This document shows, piece after piece, positions 56,733 through 64,000 of a stretch of 64,000 nt of DNA. The notes below the pieces were generated by a model that made no database searches, was not told the origin of the DNA, and saw nothing but the letters and a program-made list of their open reading frames with translations. Made by a program: the position numbers and the translations under genes. The stretch is from Raffaelea ambrosiae. Taxonomy: Eukaryota > Ascomycota > Sordariomycetes > Ophiostomatales > Ophiostomataceae. Location: contig PCDI01000004.1 in assembly GCA_002778195.1 (NCBI GenBank), positions 3,632,226-3,696,225 of the forward strand, written 5' to 3'. Each line of letters opens with the position of its first letter. Within the stretch, counting starts at the first letter, position 1.

Positions 56733-57305
56733 CGGGACGACGATTCCTAGGAAGAGCCTCGGGACCTGCAGAGCTTCACAGTCTCAAGCCGCTGCAGAAA
56801 GCCATGAGCGCACGCAGCCAGGTAAAACTTTGGACGCCGGCTCATCCTATCGGCTTAGCCACCTGAGCCACTCCCTCGAGTGACCATGTCTGCCGGCCGA
56901 CTTGCATCGACGTCGTCTCTCCAGGTGGAGTCCAACTGGAGACGAAAGGGGGCGACTACCTAGATAGCGGTATCAACTGGCCACTAACGGGTACGCGTAC
57001 CCGTGATTTCCAGCCCCAGCCCGCCGTCACCCATTATCGCCAGGCTCTAACTATCTTCTTACAGAAGTCAAGGCTGCTTATCACGCGGCGAGCCGTGCGT
57101 AGCAACATCCCCCGAAGACGATCTAGAGCGCGTGGTCTGGGCCGCCGACATTCTTGTCGTATATCAATATCGTCATGGCGCCCTTGTTTGCGATTCCCGC
57201 TGTTCGATTGGAAGCATACCAGCAAGACTTTGGTGCGTTACCACTGCGGCCGACCTGTGAACCCGTCTCCCACAACGTCTTTTTTTTCTCGACTGCTCTG
57301 CCACC
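56733..57305. promoter_or_regulatory. Divergent promoter, amidohydrolase / MFS permease
   Basis: A 573-bp gap with the 18-bp palindrome ACGGGTACGCGTACCCGT at 56987-57004. Otherwise no gene recognised. Confidence 0.6.
56987..57004. promoter_or_regulatory. CGG-N10-CCG palindrome (site 1)
   Basis: ACGGGTACGCGTACCCGT is a perfect 18-bp palindrome with inverted CGG triplets ten bases apart, the spacing known for Put3-type Zn2Cys6 dimers. A near-identical site (16 of 18) is at 62328-62345, upstream of the local Zn2Cys6 gene. Confidence 0.65.
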
Positions 57306-59141
57306 ATGCCATCATCCATCCCCGAGGACGACTTAGTCAAGTCTGAGGCCGGCAAGGCCGACGACAGCACTGCCATTGACTTTGACGTGGGCCAGATTGA
57401 CCCTGTCGAGGAGAAGAAGGTGCTGCGGAAGATTGACCGAACCGTCCTGCCGCTGATGTGCACCGTCTACTTTTTCCAGTGTAAGCAGGAAGACCCTATT
57501 TGCTTCTACCCTACAGCCATTCGTCTGCGTTGACGCGGAGTCCTTCTTGTATGTTAACACCCTGCGCCATGGCAGACCTCGACAAGCAAGCCGTGGGCTA
57601 CGCCGCCCTCTTCCACCTGGCCAAGGACCTCGGCATGAGCGCCACGGACTACTCGTGGACCGTCAGCGTCTTCTATCTGGGCCAGCTGGTGTCCGAGCTG
57701 ATCTTTGTGTATCTGATGAGCCGCATGCCGCTGTCTAAGTTTGTTGGCGTGATGATGTGCGTTTCTTTTTTTTTTGTTTGTTTGTGTGTGTGTGTGCGAA
57801 GCAGCATCGTGCTAGAAAAACTTGGCTGACACGCAGCAGCATGATCTGGGGCGTCGTCGCCGGCTGCCTGGCCGCCCCCCATACCTACGCCGCCTTTGCA
57901 TCCGTCCGGTGTGTGCTCGGCCTGTGCGAGGGTGCCGTGTCGCCGGCGTTTGTTGTCGTGACCAGCCGCTGGTACAAGAAGTCCGAGCATCCTATCCGCA
58001 TTGGGTGAGTTCTTTCTCTACTCTACCAGTCTACACTCTACCGGTCTACGACTTTACCAGTCTACATTTCTACCATTCTCCCTTACTGACTCCCTCCCCC
58101 AAAGCGCCTGGGTCAGCTGCAACGGCCTCGCCTCCGTCGTCGGCGCCCTCATCATGTACGGCGTGGGCATCGCCGACGACGTCGCCCTGGCCAATTGGCG
58201 CGTCATGTTCCTCATCTGCGGCGGTGCTACGATTGCCTGCGGTGCCGTCTTTGCCTTTCTGATGCCCTTGGGGCCCGAGTCCGCCTGGTTCCTGACCGAG
58301 GCGGAGAGAAAGATCGCCGTGGTGCGGCTGTTGGGGGACGGCATCACGCACGAGGACGCCGAGTTCAGCAAAGCACAGCTTCTGGAGGCCGCGCGGGATC
58401 CTTTTTGCTGGGGAGCGGTCCTCGTCGGGTTTCTGGGGACGTTTGCGTCGCCCGTATTGAAGGTACTACCCCCCCCCCCCCCCCCCCCCCTACCCACGCT
58501 CTCATCCTCCTCCCAACCGGACTCGTGGTTGCTGAACTACTCTTCTCCAGTTCGCGTCCCTCGTCATCAACGGCTTTGGCTGGTCCTCCTTCAACACCAT
58601 GCTCGTCGGCCTGCCCTCGGGTGCACTCCAGTTCCTCTTCGTCTGGATCACCGTTCTCGGCATCCGCATCACCAAGTTCCCCCGCTGCTACTGGGGCATC
58701 GCGGTCACGGTTATCCCGCTCGTGGGCAACATCGGCATCCTGGCTATCCCCTACGAGAACAAGTGGGGGGTTGTCGTGTTCACATGGCTGGCCACGATTG
58801 CCACACCCATCATGGTCGTCAGCCTCAGCCTGATGGCGTCCAACATCAAGGGCAACACCAAAAAGACCACCACCAGCAACGTCTACTTTGTGGCCTACGG
58901 CGCCGCCGCCATCATTGCGCCGCAACTGTGGTTGACCACCGAGTCGCCGCGCTACCGCAAGGGCATCACGGCCGACATCATCTGCCTGTCGCTGATCATA
59001 TTCGTGTACGCCGGATACCGGGCGCTGGTAGTGCGGGAGAACAAGCGACGGGATGCGCTGGGGGAATCGGCTGGCGAAACGATGCACGGGGTGGCCGGGC
59101 TGACGGACCGGCAGGATCTATCGATCCGGTACAGCAGCTAG
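57306..59141 (+). CDS. MFS permease of the Dal5/Tna1 anion:cation symporter family
   Basis: Five exons: 57306-57480, 57576-57756, 57840-58004 (or from 57837), 58105-58462 and 58551-59141, about 489 residues. Splicing joins RTVLPLMCTVYFFQ to YLDKQAVGYAALF at helix 1, the family signature. Helix blocks RCVLGLCEGAVSPAF and RWYKKSEHPIRIGAWVSCNG follow. Substrates of relatives are nicotinate, allantoate and similar anions. Intron 2 ends CAGCAG, a tandem acceptor that could add one Ser. Intron 4 contains a run of 22 C (58469-58490). Divergent from the amidohydrolase, it probably imports that enzyme's substrate. Confidence 0.9.
58469..58490. repeat. Poly-C tract of 22 bases in an intron
   Basis: Unbroken C run just after the donor of the fourth intron of the MFS gene. 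Its length may vary between isolates or be an assembly artefact. Confidence 0.7.
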
Positions 59142-59272
59142 GTAGTTCGCACAAGGTAGAAGAAGAGGAGCAAAAAAAAACCAAAAAAAAACATAGACGG
59201 TATGATATGCAAAGATGAAAGAAAAAAAAAATGAAAACGAGCTGATCTACATTCGCTTCCGGGTGAGCCTGC
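59142..59272. other. Convergent 3' gap, 131 bp
   Basis: A-rich spacer between the permease stop and the regulator stop. Confidence 0.5.
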
Positions 59273-62188
59273 CTACATGTTGACGTCGTCAAAATCTAGC
59301 AGATCCGCCAGCCCGCTCAGGTCCCGACTGAGCGGATCCAGATTCAGATCCGGATTCTCGTGGATCCAGAACGGCTGCAGATCCGGCATGTCGGCTGCGC
59401 CGTCGCTGCCGTCGCTGTCTACGGCTGTGAACCCGAGACCGACTACGTGGTCGGGAGCGTCGACGACGTCGTCGACGACGTGGTGGTTCGGCAGACCAGC
59501 GTTGTCGGCGTGGAACATTGGTGCCCAACCGCTTGCTGGTGTCCAGGCGTTGCCGACGACACGGTTACCGACGGCACGATCCGGTTGTGCCGGTGGCCCG
59601 GCTGGATCCTTCCGCGCCGGGCCCGTCGCCGTCGCTTCCGCGTGCGGCTGTGCGTGTGTCAGCCAGGCCTTCCATGCCCGCCTCCCTCGCTCGTACCGTT
59701 CCTCCGCGCCGTCGGCCTCCTGCGCGGATGTCTCGTCGCCCAAGCCGGGCGGCCTGTTCGCCGAGGAGAACCACGACGACGACGCCGGGGATCTCTGCAG
59801 TGCTCGCAGAATGTACCGCAGTGCGCCGGCCGCGGCGGCGCTGCCTCGGGCCAGGTCTAGCAGCACCCGGATCCCTTGGGACAGGGGCTGCGACGGGGCC
59901 GTCGCGCCGTCCAGCTTCTGGCCCATCAGCAGCACGTACAGCGCCGCGGTGCAGTACAGCGCGTCGTGGAAGGAGAACCGGCACAGCAGCGACCGCGCGC
60001 GCAGGGACGCCAGGATGTGGATGGACGCCACGGCGGCCTTGATGCAGTCCCGCGACTGCTGCCGCAGGAACTGCATGGCCTCGTCGCCGAGGCGACGGCC
60101 ACCGCCGCCATGATGGTCGCGGCTCGCTGTGGTCGTCTCCGCGGTCGCGTAGTGGAGACACGACCGCGTCAGCAGGATGGTGGCCTGCTCGTAGGTCAGG
60201 GCGATGTGGGCGACGGGGCGCGAGGGCAGGCGGCCCAGACGGAGGGACGCGGGCAGCTCGCTCCGCGACTGGTCCAGCTCGCGCTTGAGCTGGCGGAACA
60301 CGTGTGGACGGATGACGGCGGCGGCGGCGCTGGTGTTTCTGTTGCTGTCGCTGCTGTTGTTGTTGTTGCTCCCAGCTGATGCCTGGCAGTAGACGGTCTC
60401 GACGATCTTGCCCATCAGACGACACAGCCGGGCCATGGCCACGAGGTTGTCGACGTTGGTGGTCGCCCCGCCGCCCACAAAATCCCAGGCCGGCATCGCC
60501 ACGGGAAACGGCGCGTCGATCTCGGCGTCGCTGATGGACAGCGGCCGTCCCATCTCCACGGAAAACAGGCGTTCCGCCACGTACACGCTCCACCACAGCC
60601 GGTTGCGCAGCTCCCGCACGTGCGGGTGCAGCGACGACGATGCCGTGCCGCACGCGCGGTGCAGGCCCATGTTGATGGCCATGCGCAGCGCCAGCCCCAG
60701 CAGGTTGTACCCGGCGTCGCGGCTGTTCTTCGTGCTCGGCAGAAAGATGCCCTGCAGCACGCACACCTGCACGCTGGCCATGGACGACGAGCAGATGACA
60801 TCCGCCAGCAGCCGCCGCGACACCTCGTAAAAGCGCCAGCCGGGCGGCGGCGCCGATGACGACGAGGAAGACGACGGCTCCGGGACCGTCAGGCGGGCCC
60901 AGTCGAGCGGTGCGTCTCCGCCAGGGTCGGGCGATGGCGCGTCTCGTGGTTCTCCCGTCTCGAGTTCGGCAAACTGGCTGCCAATGGCAAACACCATGAA
61001 CAGCAGGCTGATAAACTCGACCGACCGGCGCGCGTCGGCCGCGCTCTTCCTCCTCTGCACGGCGAACTCGTGCGTGCCGTGATAGAAGGCGTGCAGCTTG
61101 CGCGAGAAGATCTCCGGGTGGATGTAGAAATGGTTGGCCTGGGCCGACCGGAAAAACGTCGTCACCAGAAAGTCGACCACGTCGCGCGGCGGGAGCGCCG
61201 CCAGCGTGGCCGTCCTCCAGTCGGCGGGACAGCCTCCGCCGCCGCCCACTGCCACGGACGGGTGGGTAGCGGTGGCGGTGGCGCCGTCATAGCTGCCGTG
61301 GTTGTCCTCGTCCGGCATGGCGTCGTCGCCATGTCTGCCGGCTTCTTCTTCTTCTTCTTCTTCTTCGCCGGCGTAGGTGTCGCCATCCGTCACCACCTGG
61401 CGCACCGCGTGGAAGAAGGTCCAGTAGGAGAACGGGCCCTCAAAGTCTGTGTGCGTCGCAAAGAAGTGTTAGCAACGAAGGAGCGAGAAACGGTCCAAGT
61501 CACCACGGCCTCGATGGCCTTACGTGTCTTTCCCTGGTTGACGACCGTCATCGACGCCGTCGGCATGGGGGAGCGGTCCAGCACCAGGTGTTGCGTCTCG
61601 GGGTGCTCCGTCTCGGACAGATTGGCCTCTCGGCTGCCTGTGTCGTCATCGTTGTTCCTATCGACAGACCCGTCGTCCTCCCCGTCTCTCGACAGAGGCT
61701 CGGCCGTGCTGGACATGGTGGGGTCCGACGGCAGGCTCGCATGGTAGCTCTCCAGGGCGTCGACGTCGGTGGGGAGGTCGGGGTGCAGCTTGGCAAAGAG
61801 CTGCTCCAGCAGTGCCAGCTTCCGACTCTCTCCGCCGGCACCGGCAATGACAGACGGTGACAAGGTGGCCGGCGATGCAGGCATCTCCGTGTATCGGCAT
61901 TCTTTGCTGCTGCCGGCACAGCGCGTGCACGGCTCCTGGCCATCGCAGCGCACCTTGATACGGCGACACCACTCGCAGCTTTCGACGGGTTAGCGGGCTG
62001 CGCCACCAGGCTGGTCTGGGGGTCTGGGGTCACACGTACGCGAGCCGGACCCTCTTGCGCTGGTCGAGCGGCACCTTGGTCCTTCTTCGCCGTTTGACGA
62101 TTTTTGAATCAGGGGCTACGGTCCCTGGCAGTTTTCCCGGAGCCCGGCCTGGCAGGTCGGATAGCGGCACCGCGCCAGCAGAGGCCAT
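59273..62188 (-). CDS. Zn2Cys6 transcription factor, 925 aa
   Basis: Three minus-strand exons: 62040-62188, 61524-61978 and 59273-61446. Exon 1 is basic (KRRRTKVPLDQRKRVRLA) and the splice adds CEWCRRIKVRCDGQEPC, TRC and SSKEC, a complete Zn2Cys6 cluster at about residues 51-77. The next splice gives GKTHFEGPFSYWTFFHAV, the start of the MHR domain, which extends through RELRNRLWWSVYVAERLFSVEMGRPL. A Glu run (GAA/GAG repeat, about 61345-61368) and Asn and Ser runs are present. A CGG-N10-CCG-like site lies in its own promoter and another near the amidohydrolase/MFS pair, so it may regulate itself and the cluster. Confidence 0.92.
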
Positions 62189-62712
62189 GCTGAACTGTGA
62201 CTGCAGCAGTGGTACAGAGGCGTCGGATAGCAGGGCACGGCCAGCCGTCGCGGCAGCCAGATAGATACGCGCCCTAGATACTCTTTGTCTTGTTCTTAAT
62301 AGAGGTTGTGGGCAGAGGGACAGTGGGACGGGTACGGGTACCCGGAATTATGGGTCGAGGAACACGATAGACGAGACTGATAAGATTGCCCGGCATCAGA
62401 TGGTCTCCCGTCGTGGACCTCTTCTCCCAGATGCGCAGAGACAACAGATACCCAGATACCCAGATACGACGCTTTCCTTTGCCGTCTTCTGCGGGTAGCA
62501 TACCCGTCGTCCCGACAGCACGTCCGTCTTTTGCCTCACAAGAAGATGGGACGACGTCATTGGATAAAACGGGGTCCGGCACAGGAGCCCGGCACAGGAG
62601 CTTGTTTACAGGTCCTGCAAACATCGCTACGATAAGTAAGCACGACAGCGCTGTGAGTCTTGCCGCAAGCTCCCAGACGACTACCCCCGCCAACACACCA
62701 CACCACCACACC
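62189..62712. promoter_or_regulatory. Divergent promoter, Zn2Cys6 regulator / aldo-keto reductase
   Basis: A 524-bp gap. It contains ACGGGTACGGGTACCCGG (62328-62345), which matches site 1 at 16 of 18 positions, and three tandem AGATAC-type units (about 62448-62467). Confidence 0.6.
62328..62345. promoter_or_regulatory. CGG-N10-CCG site (site 2)
   Basis: ACGGGTACGGGTACCCGG differs from the palindrome at 56987-57004 at two positions. It keeps the inverted CGG triplets ten bases apart and also contains the perfect 10-mer CGGGTACCCG. Confidence 0.6.
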
Positions 62713-64000
62713 ATGGCGACAGCTTCCTCCCCCAGACCCGAGCGGACGACCATTGCCGGCTCGCTCGAGGTCCCGCGCATGCTCAATGGCCTCTGGCAGC
62801 TCGCAGGCGGCCACGATGCCGACGTGGACATTGCGGCGGCCGCAGAGGCTATGCAATCTCTGTACGTACACTCTTTTTTTTTTCTTGCATCGGATCATTC
62901 CCATGCGATCACGTAGGCTCACCCGATCCCCCCTCGCCCACAGAATCGACGCAGGCCTCGACGGCTTCGACATGGCCGACCACTATGGCGACGCCGAGCT
63001 GGTCATCGGCCGCTACCATGCCCGCTTCCCCGACCGCCCCGTGGCCGCCTTCACCAAGTGGTGCCCGGCCGAGAACGGCATCAAGACGTTTGCGCAGGCC
63101 GAGGCAGCCGTCGATCGGGCCCTCTGCCGCATGGGCCAGTCTTCGATTGCGCTCCTGCAGTACCACATATGGGACTACGCCGACGACACCTACCTGCACA
63201 ACCTCGCCCACCTGCGCCGCCTGCAGCAGGCGCCCTCGGCCAAGATCGCCCACATTGGCCTCACCAACACCGACGCCGCGCACCTCGAACTGCTCCTGCA
63301 CTCCGGCTTTCCCATCGCCACCAACCAGGTCAGCTGCTCCGTCATCGACCGCCGCCTCGTGCGCGGCCGCCTGGCCGAGGTCTGCGCCGCCCACGACGTC
63401 GGCGTGCTCGCGTACGGCACGCTGCTGGGCGGCTTCCTGACGGAGCGATGGCTGGGCGCGCCCGAGCCGTCGTTGTCGTCGTCGTCGCCGGACAGCGACG
63501 GTGAGAATGCGCTCAACTGGAGCCTGCGCAAGTATCTGCGCTTCATCCACGCCGCCGGCGGCTGGGCACCCTTCCAGGGCGTGCTGCGGGCGCTGGCGGC
63601 CGTGGCGGCCAAGCACGGCGTGCCCCTGGCGGCCGTGGCCACGCGCTGGGTGCTGGACGTGCCGGTGGTGCGCGCGGTCATTGTGGGCAGCCGGCTGTCG
63701 GCGGCGTCGGTGGCCCGGTACACGGCACAGAACCTGGCCGCGTTCTCGGTGGTGCTGGACGACGCGGACCGGGCGCTGATTGCGGCCGCCCAGGAGGCCC
63801 TGACCGACATCCCGGGGGACTGCGGCGACGAGTACCGGCGGCCGCCGTATCTGACGGCGACGGGCGACCTGAGCCACCACCTGGCCGCATCGCACGCGGC
63901 AGCCCAGGCATCCAACGAGGCGGTGGCCGCCGGCCGCCGGGTGACGTACCAGCCGGGCAGCAGTCCGTGGGAGGCGATTGCGGTAAGTCACTAGGCCCGC
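62713..64000 (+). CDS. Aldo/keto reductase, 3' end possibly beyond the window
   Basis: Exons 62713-62861 and 62944-63982 give 396 codons. The splice yields SLIDAGLDGFDMADHYGDAELVIG, holding the catalytic Asp and Tyr; the Lys is in FTKWCP and the His in LLQYHIWDY. The fold is a TIM barrel using NADPH. The last codons (EAIA) are followed by GTAAGT at 63983, so a further exon may lie outside; if not spliced, a TAG ends the gene at 63994. The middle contains a Ser/Gly insertion (SLSSSSPDSDGENA). The C-terminal NADP-binding pattern is less typical, VPVVRAVIVGSRLSAASVARYTAQN. It is divergent from the 925-residue regulator, with which it shares a candidate operator. Confidence 0.88.

Noticed and set aside
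55533..56750. Long plus-strand open frame opposite the amidohydrolase
   Set aside because: A shadow of a GC-rich minus-strand gene; it is Gly/Ala/Val/His-rich with no domain, while the minus strand has all amidohydrolase ligands.
59565..60764. 399-codon minus-strand open frame in a second frame of the 925-aa regulator
   Set aside because: Arg/Ala/Gly-rich shadow of the true frame, which carries the MHR motifs.
62909..63991. 360-codon minus-strand open frame opposite the aldo/keto reductase
   Set aside because: Val/Gly/Arg-rich antisense shadow; the plus strand has the catalytic Asp, Tyr, Lys and His.

Overview
The window looks like nuclear DNA of a filamentous ascomycete (Pezizomycotina, probably a Sordariomycete; the species cannot be told from sequence alone). 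The grounds are: most genes carry short introns of about 50-260 bp with GTRAGT-type donors and CAG/TAG acceptors, seven proteins carry Zn2Cys6 or fungal-TF domains (an eighth regulator is C2H2), and many transporters and catabolic enzymes belong to fungal families. I see no rRNA, tRNA, CRISPR array or intact transposon. Exon borders were deduced by eye from reading frame, splice consensus and family continuity, so they are models. 

Layout. 0.2-6.8 kb: a BAHD-type acyltransferase, a uridine-kinase-like P-loop kinase and a divergent pair of short-chain dehydrogenases. 6.9-17.3 kb: two Zn2Cys6 regulators, two TauD/XanA-type 2-oxoglutarate dioxygenases and an alpha/beta hydrolase. 17.8-22.4 kb: a membrane-anchored copper amine oxidase divergent from a secreted agmatinase. 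24-26 kb: an MFS transporter, then a cupin-dioxygenase relic. 26.7-33 kb: three regulators, two of which look like the two halves of one factor (a Zn2Cys6-only protein and an MHR-only protein) transcribed divergently. 33.4-41.2 kb: a Dal5-like permease, a tartrate/D-malate dehydrogenase, a Gfo/Idh/MocA pseudogene with two lesions and a sugar transporter. 41.4-47.6 kb: an amino-acid/amine permease, a second secreted agmatinase and a MATE transporter. 48-54.8 kb: a Zn2Cys6 regulator, a five-exon DUF4238 protein and a C2H2/C2HC zinc-finger protein downstream of a perfect 33-bp hairpin. 55.3-64 kb: an amidohydrolase, an MFS permease, a 925-residue Zn2Cys6 regulator and an aldo/keto reductase that may run off the window. 

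How the genes may work together. The theme is nitrogen and carbon scavenging: agmatine to putrescine and urea (two agmatinases with signal peptides), amine oxidation (a copper amine oxidase whose catalytic domain should lie outside the cytosol), purine or sulfonate-type oxidation (XanA-like enzymes), allantoate-type permeases and an APC permease. Several divergent promoters hold GATAAG sites like those of AreA/NIT2. Two candidate regulons emerge from motifs: an 8-bp palindrome TCGGCCGA in noncoding DNA near the dioxygenase, tartrate dehydrogenase and agmatinase-2 genes, and a CGG-N10-CCG palindrome shared by the two promoter regions of the 55-64 kb cluster.
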